Below are positions 1 through 7,338 of a DNA stretch of 61,177 nucleotides, piece after piece. Origin of the DNA: JBHHZJ01 sp046758005 (lineage in GTDB: Bacteria > Pseudomonadota > Alphaproteobacteria > Kiloniellales > J153). The stretch lies in NCBI GenBank assembly GCA_046758005.1, contig JBHHZJ010000008.1, positions 1 through 61,177 on the forward strand. The letters run 5' to 3'. The notes under the pieces were generated by a model. The model was not told the origin of the DNA, did no database searches, and saw only the letters and a list, made by a program, of their open reading frames with translations. The first letter of the stretch is position 1. Each line of letters opens with the position of its first letter. A program made the position numbers and the translations under genes.

Positions 1-26
1 AAGTCGCCCGGCCAAGTCGCCCGGCC
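1..26. repeat. Tandem direct repeat, 13 bp x 2
   Basis: The unit AAGTCGCCCGGCC occurs twice back to back at the very start of the window. It lies just downstream (minus-strand sense) of an IS110-type transposase remnant, so it may be debris of that insertion, but it is cut by the window edge and the full copy number is unknown. Confidence 0.7.
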
Positions 27-149
27 AATGACGGCCGTTTGTCAACCCAGGTTTCCAGGACGCCGGTTCGACCGTTCGTCCATCGCTGCGATCGTGCCCG
101 CAGACAGTGGGGTGATTAGTGCCAATCGCTTTGTTTGCTTCTCTCCCCG

Positions 150-250
150 TCATGCATTGGTCCGAGCCCGATAGGGCTGGTCGCCGGTGAGCACGGCCCA
201 GGCGAAGCGTGCCAGCTTGTTGGCCAAGGCCACGATCCGGAAATTCGTCG
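150..250 (-). pseudogene. IS110-family transposase, C-terminal remnant
   Basis: On the minus strand an open stretch of about 33 codons reads RIVALANKLARFAWAVLTGD and then ends QPYRARTNA-stop at 150. The ALANK-(L/M)AR-(I/F)-WA-(V/L)L pattern is the usual last segment of IS110-family (Piv-type) transposases. The rest of the protein is missing: upstream the frame loses similarity and the PEP-CTERM gene follows within 140 bp. This is therefore a decayed tail, not a working element. Family assignment rests on remembered motif similarity only. Confidence 0.65.
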
Positions 251-387
251 AACATGCATCCCGGCTTTATGAGCAGGAGCGGGAAAGACCAAACGGTCCG
301 TCCTCGCTTGAGATGTACGTCAGGCGGTGGCTGATGTGGACGGGGGGCGGCCCAGGGCGCGCCGGCCCGAGGCCACGGCACCAATTG

Positions 388-990
388 TCACGGGCGCGCC
401 GGGAGCCGCCGTCGCCGGCCCAGCGCCTGGGCCAGGACCAGGGCCGCGAGCCCCGTCAGCATTAGCGAGGCTGTGCCGGGCTCCGGTACTCGTGCGGCTC
501 GCTGGGTCCAGGTGCCGGGGTTGAATCTGACAATCGCTAAGGACGCAGCACCCGCGACGGCGTTATCATTGACGAATGGACATGTGGCGTTGGGCAAGCT
601 ACATGAAAAAAAGGAGACCGGGGTCCCTGTGGACATGGACCAACTCCAGTTCGCGACACCCGGTTGCGGGGAGGCCAAATCGAAATCAAAAACGAACGCC
701 GACGAGACAGCATTGGCGTTCGTGATCGTGAAGGGGCCCGCCGAGAATGAAAATGCCACGACGTTGGTCACACCAGTGGCCCCCGGCGCGGGCTGAGAGC
801 CGAACTCCACGAACCCGGTGATGTTGTCGTTGGTCGAGAAAAACCCCGACGCTGTCGCGAAATTGTTGCCGACATAGTCGTATATGAGCCCCGCGTGGGC
901 GGAGGTTGCCATGACAGCCGTCTGGATGGCCGCAGCGATCGTAAGCGCCGCCGCGGCGCGAAGGGTTTTCGAGACCAGAATAGATTTCAT
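388..990 (-). CDS. PEP-CTERM sorting domain protein (secreted)
   Basis: A 200-residue exported protein. The start at 990 is chosen because GAGG lies 7 bases upstream and a signal peptide follows at once (basic N-terminus, then an Ala-rich hydrophobic stretch to about residue 35). The mature part is rich in Gly, Ser, Asn and Phe with no enzyme motif. The C-terminus has the complete sorting signal: VPEPGTASLM, a hydrophobic helix, then GRRRR. Such proteins are cut and re-anchored by an exosortase and are usually linked to exopolysaccharide. No exosortase lies in this window. Longer in-frame starts exist up to 1227 but would put the signal peptide inside the protein. Confidence 0.88.
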   Translation of the reverse strand: MKSILVSKTLRAAAALTIAAAIQTAVMATSAHAGLIYDYVGNNFATASGFFSTNDNITGFVEFGSQPAPGATGVTNVVAFSFSAGPFTITNANAVSSAFVFDFDLASPQPGVANWSWSMSTGTPVSFFSCSLPNATCPFVNDNAVAGAASLAIVRFNPGTWTQRAARVPEPGTASLMLTGLAALVLAQALGRRRRLPARP

Positions 991-1728
991 GACTAGCCTC
1001 GCTGTGCGGCGTTTTGCAACCTGCAGTAGTGACGAGGCCATATGTGCTGACGGCCCTGTTGGCCCTGGCGAATGGGCATCTCGCCGCTTAGCAGGAGACA
1101 CAGCAAGAATCACGCCACATTGAGCAAATTGTTTGTTTTCAAATGCTTTGCTTGCACACGTCCGAGGGCGCACTCCAAGAGTGTAAACAATCCCGACACT
1201 CATTCGACGTGAACGAATCCAGAACACACTGTTAATTCAATCTGTTAACCAAAATCAGCCGTTGAATCGACTGTAAAGGATCCCGACACTCGTTGCAGGT
1301 AATTTTTCCTATCGCCTCGAAAAATCAACGCGTTAGCCAAGAACGCCCGCGGCGGCGACCATAAGGGATCCCGACACCCGGTCCGGCCCGAAGTGCGAAA
1401 CTGGCCTGTTTTCAGTTATTTGACCGAGATCCCCCGGACGGTCCGAGCGGACGCCCGGGATCAGACACCGGGCCGGAACCTGCCCCGCCAACCGCTTCGA
1501 GGAAACGGTTCCCATGGCGATCGGTCCGGCCTTGTGGCCGGGCCGAGCGGCGATGAGGGCGCCGCCGTGGCGGTTGCCGGCGCGACCGCGCGCCGGGCCC
1601 TGTGGATCGCCGCGGCGGCCCTGGCGGTGGCCGCGCTAACGGCCTTGTGAACGCGGCGACGGCACGGCGGTCGATGGCGGCCTTGCCAGGGGCGGGCGTC
1701 GAGTCTACCTTATCTACGACGGAAAACC
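991..1728. other. Gene-free stretch with direct repeats
   Basis: About 740 bases between the divergent PEP-CTERM gene and coaBC. Besides both promoter regions it holds the three direct repeats listed separately. Around 1100-1340 the base composition is visibly more AT-rich than the neighbouring genes. The short open frames here show no recognisable protein. Confidence 0.6.
1182..1379 (+). repeat. Three direct copies of TGTAARGGATCCCGACACYC
   Basis: Copies start near 1182, 1272 and 1360. The shared core ATCCCGACAC falls at 1190, 1280 and 1368, so the copies are 90 and 88 bases apart in the same orientation. The outer consensus begins TGTAA, and TG termini with several spaced internal repeats are typical of insertion-sequence ends of the IS21 type, whose transposase binds such repeats. 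No istA or istB gene is present, so this would be an orphan end. The alternative is a regulator-binding array for the adjacent PEP-CTERM gene. Confidence 0.6.
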
Positions 1729-2970
1729 GTGAAATCTGGCAAAAGGGCCATGCTCGCCGGGAAACGCATCCTCCTCGTGGTCTCGGGCGGGATCGCAGCC
1801 TACAAGACGCTGGAGCTGATCCGCCGCGTGCGCGAGCGCGGCGGGGCCGTGCGCTGCATCCTGACCAGGGCCGGGGCCGAGTTCGTGACCCCACTGTCGC
1901 TGGCCGCGCTCAGCGAGGACAAGGTCTATTCGGACCTCTTCTCGCTCACCGACGAGGCGGAGATGGGCCACATCCGCCTGTCGCGCGAGGCCGACCTGGT
2001 GGTCGTCGCCCCGGCGAGCGCGGACATCCTGGCCAAGATGGCGCACGGGCGCGCCGACGATCTGGCGTCCACCGCGCTCTTGGCGACCGACAAACCGGTC
2101 CTCGTGGCGCCGGCCATGAACGTGCGCATGTGGGAGCACCCTGCGACCCAGGCCAACCTGAAGACCCTGGCGGCCCGCGGCGTGCGCACGGTGGGGCCGA
2201 ACGAGGGCGACATGGCCTGCGGCGAGTACGGGTTCGGGCGCATGGCCGAGCCCGACGAGATCCTTCGGGCGATCGAGCGCTTCTTCGCCGCCGGAGCGCG
2301 GCTGTCCGGCCGGCGCGCGCTGGTCACGAGCGGCCCGACCTACGAGGCGATCGACCCGGTGCGCTTCATCGCCAACCGCTCCTCCGGCCGCCAGGGCCAT
2401 GCCATCGCGATCGCGCTGGCGCGCCTCGGCGCCGAGACCACGCTCATTACCGGCCCCACGCACCTGGCCGACCCGGCCGGGGTCAAGGTGGTGCGCATCG
2501 AGTCGGCGGAGGAGATGCTGGCCGCCTGCCGCCAGGCCCTGCCGGTGGATGTCGCCGTGTGCGCCGCGGCGGTCTCCGACTGGCGCGTGGCCAAGGTAAG
2601 CCGCCGGAAGCTCAAGAAGAACGGCGGCGCGCCGCCGCGCCTAGAGCTGACCACGAACCCGGACATCCTGGCCGGCCTGTCGGCGGCGGGCAACGCGCGC
2701 CCGCGCCTGGTCGTCGGCTTCGCCGCCGAGACCGAGAAGGTCGTCGAGCACGCGCGGGCCAAGCGCGCGGCCAAGGGCTGCGACTGGCTCCTGGCCAACG
2801 ACGTCTCGCCGGGCGCCGGCACCTTCGGCGGCGCCGAGAACACGGTGCACTTGATCGACGCCGGGGGCGTCGCCTCCTGGCCGCGCATGACCAAGGACGA
2901 GGTGGCCGAGCGCCTGGCCCGGCGGATCGCCGATTACCTGGAGGGCCCGGCGGGGCGAGGTGTCGCGTGA
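1729..2970 (+). CDS. coaBC: Bifunctional phosphopantothenoylcysteine decarboxylase / phosphopantothenate-cysteine ligase
   Basis: Makes 4'-phosphopantetheine from 4'-phosphopantothenate and cysteine (CTP-dependent ligation, then FMN-dependent decarboxylation) for coenzyme A; cytosolic. The N-terminal CoaC half has the GGIAAYK flavin loop, MGHI with the active-site His, PASAD, PAMNVRMW and the lid cysteine in ACGEYGFGRM. The C-terminal CoaB half has SGPTYEAIDPVRFI, RSSGRQG and the KLKKNGG segment. Length of 413 residues is normal. The start is GTG at 1729 or ATG at 1750; the second gives the usual family N-terminus. It overlaps dut by four bases, as in many proteobacteria. Confidence 0.96.
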   Translation: MKSGKRAMLAGKRILLVVSGGIAAYKTLELIRRVRERGGAVRCILTRAGAEFVTPLSLAALSEDKVYSDLFSLTDEAEMGHIRLSREADLVVVAPASADILAKMAHGRADDLASTALLATDKPVLVAPAMNVRMWEHPATQANLKTLAARGVRTVGPNEGDMACGEYGFGRMAEPDEILRAIERFFAAGARLSGRRALVTSGPTYEAIDPVRFIANRSSGRQGHAIAIALARLGAETTLITGPTHLADPAGVKVVRIESAEEMLAACRQALPVDVAVCAAAVSDWRVAKVSRRKLKKNGGAPPRLELTTNPDILAGLSAAGNARPRLVVGFAAETEKVVEHARAKRAAKGCDWLLANDVSPGAGTFGGAENTVHLIDAGGVASWPRMTKDEVAERLARRIADYLEGPAGRGVA

Positions 2971-3446
2971 GCCGGCTTGAGATCACCGTCCGCCGCCTGC
3001 CGCACGGCGCCGGCCTCGCGCTGCCCGCCTACGCGACCGACACCAGCGCGGGCATGGACCTCGTGGCCGCGGTCGAGGAGGACGTGGTCCTGCGGCCGGG
3101 CGAGCGCCGCCTCATCCCGAGCGGCATCGCCATCGCACTGCCGTCCGGAACCGAGGCGCAGATCCGGCCGCGCTCGGGCCTGGCGCTCGAGCACGGGGTC
3201 ACCGTGCTCAACGCGCCGGGCACGATCGACGCCGACTACCGCGGCGAGGTCGGCGTCATCCTGATCAACCTGGGCAGCGAGCCGTTCACGGTGACCCGCG
3301 GCAGCCGCATCGCCCAGATGGTCATCGCGCCGTGCGTCCGGGCGGCCTGGCGCCTGGTCGAGGCGCTGGAGGACAGCCCGCGCGGAACCGGCGGCTTCGG
3401 CTCCACCGGGCTGCACGCGCAAGAGGCCGGAACCCTGGAAACCTAG
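2967..3446 (+). CDS. dut: dUTP diphosphatase
   Basis: Hydrolyses dUTP to dUMP and pyrophosphate, keeping uracil out of DNA and supplying dTMP synthesis. All five trimeric dUTPase motifs are present: SAGMDL, RPRSGLAL, the GTIDADYRGEVGV block with the catalytic Asp, RIAQMVIAP, and the C-terminal arm RGTGGFGSTG. The GTG start at 2967 overlaps the coaBC stop (GTGA) and has GGGGCGAGG upstream; a longer upstream frame exists but is only the shadow of coaBC. Length of 159 residues fits the family. Translation is probably coupled to coaBC. Confidence 0.96.
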   Translation: MSRLEITVRRLPHGAGLALPAYATDTSAGMDLVAAVEEDVVLRPGERRLIPSGIAIALPSGTEAQIRPRSGLALEHGVTVLNAPGTIDADYRGEVGVILINLGSEPFTVTRGSRIAQMVIAPCVRAAWRLVEALEDSPRGTGGFGSTGLHAQEAGTLET

Positions 3447-3450
3447 CCGG

Positions 3451-3906
3451 ATGCTGCGCCTGTCGAAAAAGCTGCTCTTCGCCATCGAGGCCGTCGTGGA
3501 CATCGCCTATCACGCCGGGCCCGGGCCGGTGCGCTCGACGGACATCTCGCGCCGGCAGGGCATTCCGCGCCGCTACCTGGAGCAGGTGCTGCAGGAACTC
3601 GTGCACCGGGGCATCCTCTCCGGACAGCGCGGGCCGCGCGGGGGCTACCGCCTGGCGCGCGAGCGCCGGCGCATCACCGTCGGCGAGATCGTCCGCATCG
3701 TGCGCGAGCTGGAGGGCACGAGCGACCCGGCGAAGGAACCGGACGGTTCCGAGATCGGCGTCAAGGTGGTGCGCCCGATCTGGATCGAAATGCAGCGGGA
3801 GATGATGGCACGCTTCGACAACCTGACGATCGAGGAGTTGTGCAACCGGGCGCGCGGGCTCAACATTCCGAGCGAGGCCGTCAAGATTCCCGACTTCAGC
3901 ATCTGA
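3451..3906 (+). CDS. Rrf2-family transcriptional regulator (CymR-like, no Fe-S cysteines)
   Basis: A 151-residue winged-helix DNA-binding protein starting MLRLSKKLLFAIEAVVDIA. Residues about 25-70 hold the HTH and wing (YLEQVLQELVHRGIL, RGPRGGYRLAR). IscR, NsrR and RirA carry three cysteines for a cluster; here only one cysteine is seen (in ELCNRAR), so cluster sensing is unlikely. The gene sits 5 bases after dut and 5 bases before cysteine synthase. The C-terminal region and terminal Ile (PDFSI) recall CymR, which senses cysteine status by binding CysK in Firmicutes. The CymR-like role is inference from context and tail. Confidence 0.8.
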   Translation: MLRLSKKLLFAIEAVVDIAYHAGPGPVRSTDISRRQGIPRRYLEQVLQELVHRGILSGQRGPRGGYRLARERRRITVGEIVRIVRELEGTSDPAKEPDGSEIGVKVVRPIWIEMQREMMARFDNLTIEELCNRARGLNIPSEAVKIPDFSI

Positions 3907-3911
3907 GGCCC

Positions 3912-4928
3912 ATGCGCCGGTCCGACCCGCCACGCTCCCCGCGCGAATCCGCCGCCACGGCCGGCCCGGCGCCCTCGGCGCACGGCGAGTTCCGCGGCCG
4001 GATCTACGGCAGCATCCTGGGGACCATCGGCGCCACGCCGCTCGTGCGCCTGTCCAAGCTGGCCGCCGCGCACGGGGTGGACGCCGATATCGTCGGCAAG
4101 TGCGAGTTCTTCAACCCGCTGTCCTCGGTCAAGGACCGCATCGGCTTCGCCATGATCGAGGCGCTCGAGGCGGAGGGCAGGATCGGCCCGGACACCGTGA
4201 TCATCGAGCCGACCAGCGGCAACACCGGCATCGCGCTGGCCTTCGTCTGCGCCGCCAAGGGCTACCGGCTGATCCTGACCATGCCGGAGACCATGTCGGT
4301 GGAGCGGCGCAAGATGCTGCGCCTGTTCGGCGCCGAGCTCGTGCTCACCGACGGGGCGCTCGGCATGCGCGGCGCGGTCACCCGGGCCGAGGAGCTGCTC
4401 GCCAAGCTGCCCGACGCGGTCATGCCGCAGCAGTTCAAGAACGCGGCCAACCCGGAGATCCATCGCCTGACGACCGCGGAGGAGATCTGGCGGGACACGG
4501 GCGGGGCGGTCGACGCCGTGGTCAGCGGGATCGGCACCGGCGGGACGCTGACCGGGGTCGGCTCGGTGCTGAAGCAACGCAAGCCCGAGGTCAGGATGAT
4601 CGCGGTCGAGCCGGAGGACAGCCCGGTGCTGTCCGGCGGGCCGCCCGGGCCGCACAAGATCCAGGGCATCGGCGCGGGCTTCGTGCCCGAGATCCTCGAC
4701 AGCGCGCTCATCGACGAGGTGATTCGCATCGGCAACGACACCGCGTTCTCCACGGCGCGCGAGCTGGCGCGCATCGAGGGCGTGCCGGGCGGGATCTCCT
4801 CCGGCGCGGCCCTGGCCGCGGCGCTGGAGCTCGGCGCCCGGCCCGAGATGCGGGGCAAGATGATCGTCACGATCCTGCCCTCGCTCGCCGAGCGCTACCT
4901 CAGCACCGAGCTTTTCGAGGGGCTGTAG
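3912..4928 (+). CDS. cysK: Cysteine synthase (O-acetylserine sulfhydrylase)
   Basis: PLP enzyme that makes cysteine from O-acetylserine and sulfide. The PLP lysine is K74 in NPLSSVKDR. The substrate loop TSGNTG is at 101-106 and the phosphate loop is GIGTGGT. The protein is 338 residues and has an extra, disordered-looking Pro/Ser/Ala-rich N-terminus of about 30 residues before IYGSILGTIGATPLVRL, where most family members begin. No closer start codon is evident, so the extension seems real. It follows the Rrf2 regulator by 5 bases and precedes a MoeB-like gene by 18 bases, forming a sulfur-metabolism operon. Confidence 0.95.
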   Translation: MRRSDPPRSPRESAATAGPAPSAHGEFRGRIYGSILGTIGATPLVRLSKLAAAHGVDADIVGKCEFFNPLSSVKDRIGFAMIEALEAEGRIGPDTVIIEPTSGNTGIALAFVCAAKGYRLILTMPETMSVERRKMLRLFGAELVLTDGALGMRGAVTRAEELLAKLPDAVMPQQFKNAANPEIHRLTTAEEIWRDTGGAVDAVVSGIGTGGTLTGVGSVLKQRKPEVRMIAVEPEDSPVLSGGPPGPHKIQGIGAGFVPEILDSALIDEVIRIGNDTAFSTARELARIEGVPGGISSGAALAAALELGARPEMRGKMIVTILPSLAERYLSTELFEGL

Positions 4929-4946
4929 TGGCCCCATCTGTAGGGC

Positions 4947-5780
4947 ATGGACTTCACCGACGCCCAGATCGACCGTTACGCCCGCCACCTGGTCCTGCCC
5001 GAGATCGGCGAGGAAGGCCAGGCCAGACTGCTGCGCGCCCGCGTGCTGGTGGTCGGCGCGGGCGGCCTCGGCTCGCCGCTGCTGCTCTACCTCGCCGCCG
5101 CCGGGGTCGGCACGCTGGGTGTCGTCGACGACGACGCGGTGGATCTCTCCAACCTGCAGCGCCAGGTGGTCCACGGCACCTCCAACCTCGGCCGGGACAA
5201 GACGGAAAGCGCCAAGGCGCGCTTGGCCGAGATCAACCCGGAGGTGCAGGTGCGCGCGCACCGCGCGCGCGTGACCCGCGAGACGGTCATGGACCTCGTG
5301 CGCGGCTACGACCTCGTGGCCGACGGCTCGGACAACTTCCCGACGCGCTATCTGCTCAACGACGCTTGCTACCTGGCCGGCAAGACGCTGGTCTCGGCCG
5401 CGATCATGCGCTTCGACGGCCAGATCTCCACCTTCAAGGCGCACCTGCGCACGGCGGACGCGCCCGAGGCGCACCCGTGCTACCGCTGCATCTTCGGCGC
5501 CCAGCCGGAGGATCCCAAGCAAAGCTGCGCCGACGTGGGCGTGCTCGGCGCGCTCGCCGGGACGCTGGGCGCGCTCCAGGCGAGCGAGGCGATCAAGGAG
5601 CTGCTCGGCATCGGCGAGAGCCTGTCGGGCTGGCTGCTGCTTTACGACGCGCTCGGCGCCACCTTCCGAAAGATCAAGGTCAAGGCCGACCCCGCGTGCC
5701 CGCTGTGCGGCCCGCAGGCCACGATCCGCGACCTCGACGCGGTCTCCTACCGCGAGCGGGAGCCCTTCTGCGCGGCATGA
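4947..5780 (+). CDS. moeB: ThiF/MoeB/HesA-family sulfur-carrier adenylyltransferase
   Basis: E1-like enzyme that adenylates the C-terminal glycine of a ubiquitin-fold sulfur carrier (MoaD or ThiS type). It has the ATP-binding GAGGLGS loop at residues 37-43, two zinc-binding CxxC pairs (C178/C181 and C251/C254) and the active-site cysteine region around C194 (KQSCADVGVLG). At 277 residues it is a plain MoeB/ThiF domain with no rhodanese domain. Which carrier it serves cannot be told from sequence; being in the cysteine synthase operon hints at sulfur delivery rather than molybdopterin only. Its stop codon lies inside the stem of the repeat that follows. Confidence 0.88.
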   Translation: MDFTDAQIDRYARHLVLPEIGEEGQARLLRARVLVVGAGGLGSPLLLYLAAAGVGTLGVVDDDAVDLSNLQRQVVHGTSNLGRDKTESAKARLAEINPEVQVRAHRARVTRETVMDLVRGYDLVADGSDNFPTRYLLNDACYLAGKTLVSAAIMRFDGQISTFKAHLRTADAPEAHPCYRCIFGAQPEDPKQSCADVGVLGALAGTLGALQASEAIKELLGIGESLSGWLLLYDALGATFRKIKVKADPACPLCGPQATIRDLDAVSYREREPFCAA

Positions 5781-5907
5781 TACCGATGAGCGCACGAGGT
5801 AACTCGGGCGCTCATCGGTATCGGCGCGCCGGGTTGGCCCTGGGCGGCGGCGCGCTAACAAAGGACGAAATTCCGGCGAGTGGATGCCTTCATCCGCTCG
5901 CTGGTAT
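5779..5907 (+). repeat. Two-stem-loop intergenic element, copy 1
   Basis: Stem A is a perfect 15-bp inverted repeat (GATACCGATGAGCGC at 5779-5793, complement at 5808-5822); its 14-nt loop contains a smaller CGAG-gtaa-CTCG hairpin. After a 47-nt spacer with CGCGCCGGGTTGGCC and GGGCGGCG, stem B pairs 5870-5886 with 5891-5907 (14 of 17 positions) and ends in CGCTGGTAT. A second copy lies inverted at 19502-19626, same order and spacing. The element begins on the moeB stop codon and sits between convergent genes, so stem A could also act as a terminator for moeB. Confidence 0.85.
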
Positions 5908-6078
5908 GAGCCGCGGATCGGGCGATCCGGGAACCGTCACGAGAACCTGGCCTGTCGTTGCCGGACGGGATCCGGCAATCCATCCCGACGTGGGCGCACC
6001 CGCTGCTTTGACCGCCCCCCGCGACGGCCGCGGCGGCGTCCGGCCCCGGCGGCGACCCCGGCGTCTTGACCGCTGGTA
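5908..6078. other. Convergent intergenic spacer
   Basis: Lies between the two-stem-loop element and the stop codon of the minus-strand lipoprotein. It is very GC-rich with no open frame I recognise. The decamer CCGCTGGTAT at 6070-6079, which also occurs in the repeat element and in two other intergenic sites, ends on the lipoprotein stop codon. Confidence 0.5.
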
Positions 6079-6621
6079 TTATCCGAGGGGCAGACCGAGA
6101 CGCGCGCGGAGGAGTTCGTTGAAGCAGCCGCGCGCCTCGACGGTTTGCGCCGCGGTGTCGCGCGCTTCGAGGTAGGTCACCCGGTCCCGGCCCGCCTCCT
6201 CGTACAGGAACACGTCGAAGATGCAGGTCGCGCCGCGGTACTGCCAGATTTCGGCCGGCGGCTCGCGGCGGATCAGGGCGGGCTCGCCGAGCAGCGCGCC
6301 GAGCGCGCCGCGGTCGAGGCCCAACAGCCGGTCCGGGTCGTCGTCGATCGCCGGCTCGGGAGGCGGCGCGGCGGTTTTCGTGGCGACGGCCTCGGCTTCG
6401 GCCCGGAGCGCCGCGTCCGCGGAGTCCCCGGCCCGGGGCGCCGCGTCCTCGGATTGCCCGGCCCCAGGCGCCATGTCCGCGGCGTCGTCCGGCGTCGCCT
6501 CGGCCACGGGCTCGGGCGCAATTTCGGCCGCCGGTTCGGGGGCAGGCACCGGCTCCTCCGGCGCCGCGCAGGCGGCGAGGGCAAAGGCGAAGGCGACGCC
6601 GCCCGCCGCGATCCTGCTCAT
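6079..6621 (-). CDS. Lipoprotein with a BamE/SmpA-like C-terminal domain (paralogue A)
   Basis: A 180-residue lipoprotein. The signal sequence ends in the lipobox LAAC with lipidated C18; an alternative start at 6642 only lengthens the N-terminus. Residues about 19-100 are a Pro/Ala/Glu-rich linker with near-repeats of PG-A-DAA type. The C-terminal 85 residues hold GLDRGALGALLGEPAL, PPAEIWQYRGATCIF and a second cysteine in RGCFNEL. The same domain occurs in the lipoprotein at 36924-37514. Lies 40 bases after the bactofilin gene, so probably an envelope protein of the same operon. BamE-like folding is a guess from the G-LD..LLG.P....W.Y pattern. Confidence 0.75.
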   Translation of the reverse strand: MSRIAAGGVAFAFALAACAAPEEPVPAPEPAAEIAPEPVAEATPDDAADMAPGAGQSEDAAPRAGDSADAALRAEAEAVATKTAAPPPEPAIDDDPDRLLGLDRGALGALLGEPALIRREPPAEIWQYRGATCIFDVFLYEEAGRDRVTYLEARDTAAQTVEARGCFNELLRARLGLPLG

Positions 6622-6661
6622 GCGCCTGCGGGCGACCCGCATCCCCGTCGGCTGCCGAGGC

Positions 6662-7327
6662 TCAGGCGGGCCGCGGCCCGGGTTCGGAGGCGCGCTCCGG
6701 CCCCGCCGCGGGCGGCCGCCCGTTCGCGCTCCGCGGCGCGGCCTCCGGGGCCGGGCGCAGCGCCGTCGGGGTCTCGGGCGCGCCGTGCATGTCGAAATCG
6801 CCGGCGATCCTGCCGCCACGTTCGATTTCGATCTCGCCGTAGCGGATCGTGCCGGTGACCCGTGCCGTCGGGCGAAGCGCGAGCACGCCGCGCACCGTCA
6901 GCTCGCCGTCGAAGGCGCCGCCGACGACGCAGGTCTCGACCACGGCGGTGCCGCGGAAGCGGCCGGTCTCGGCGATCTCGAGGCTTCGGGTGTCGCTCAG
7001 GTCGCCCTCGATCGCGCCTTCCACGACCAGCCGCTCGCAGGTCTTGATCTCGCCGGCCAGACGGATGTCGCGGCCGACGAGGAGCAGGCGCCCCAGTTTT
7101 TTTTGCTCGGTCCTTGCGTAGGCCGGGCGCGCGACCGGCGGGGTGACGCGCGGCGGCGCGGCCGGGGCGGCGACCGGTGCGGCAATCTGGGCGGAGGCGG
7201 GCGGCGGCGCGTCGGCGGGGCGCTTGAACGGCTTGATCGGCGGGGTCCTGAGCACGTCCGCCGTCCGTTCCGGGGCCGGCTCCTCGCGCCGAGGCTCGGG
7301 TTTGGGAGGTCTGCGCCTGTTGAACAT
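6662..7327 (-). CDS. Bactofilin family protein
   Basis: Cytoskeletal beta-helix protein that polymerises without nucleotide, often at the inner membrane, and directs local cell-wall growth. The 221-residue protein has a basic, Pro/Ala-rich N-terminal tail of about 75 residues, a central bactofilin (DUF583) core of repeated G/V-rich turns (LVVEGAIEGDLSDTRSLEI, AVVETCVVGGAFDGELTV, IEIERGGRIAGDF), and a Pro-rich C-tail. This tail-core-tail layout is usual. It starts 11 bases after the CysZ-like membrane protein and is followed by the lipoprotein. A longer frame reading in from 8146 is a shadow. Confidence 0.85.
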   Translation of the reverse strand: MFNRRRPPKPEPRREEPAPERTADVLRTPPIKPFKRPADAPPPASAQIAAPVAAPAAPPRVTPPVARPAYARTEQKKLGRLLLVGRDIRLAGEIKTCERLVVEGAIEGDLSDTRSLEIAETGRFRGTAVVETCVVGGAFDGELTVRGVLALRPTARVTGTIRYGEIEIERGGRIAGDFDMHGAPETPTALRPAPEAAPRSANGRPPAAGPERASEPGPRPA

Positions 7328-7338
7328 GTCCCCCGTTC

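Noticed and set aside
1393..1650. Small plus-strand open frame before coaBC
   Set aside because: No ribosome site, no recognised family, and it runs through the direct-repeat region; coding is unlikely.
3912..4010. Cysteine synthase N-terminal extension as an organelle-like or export signal
   Set aside because: It is Pro/Ser/Ala-rich with charges and lacks a hydrophobic core, so it is not a signal peptide; treated as a disordered extension.
3645..5861. Minus-strand open frame of 738 codons
   Set aside because: It is antisense to the Rrf2, cysK and moeB genes, all of which have strong family motifs on the plus strand.
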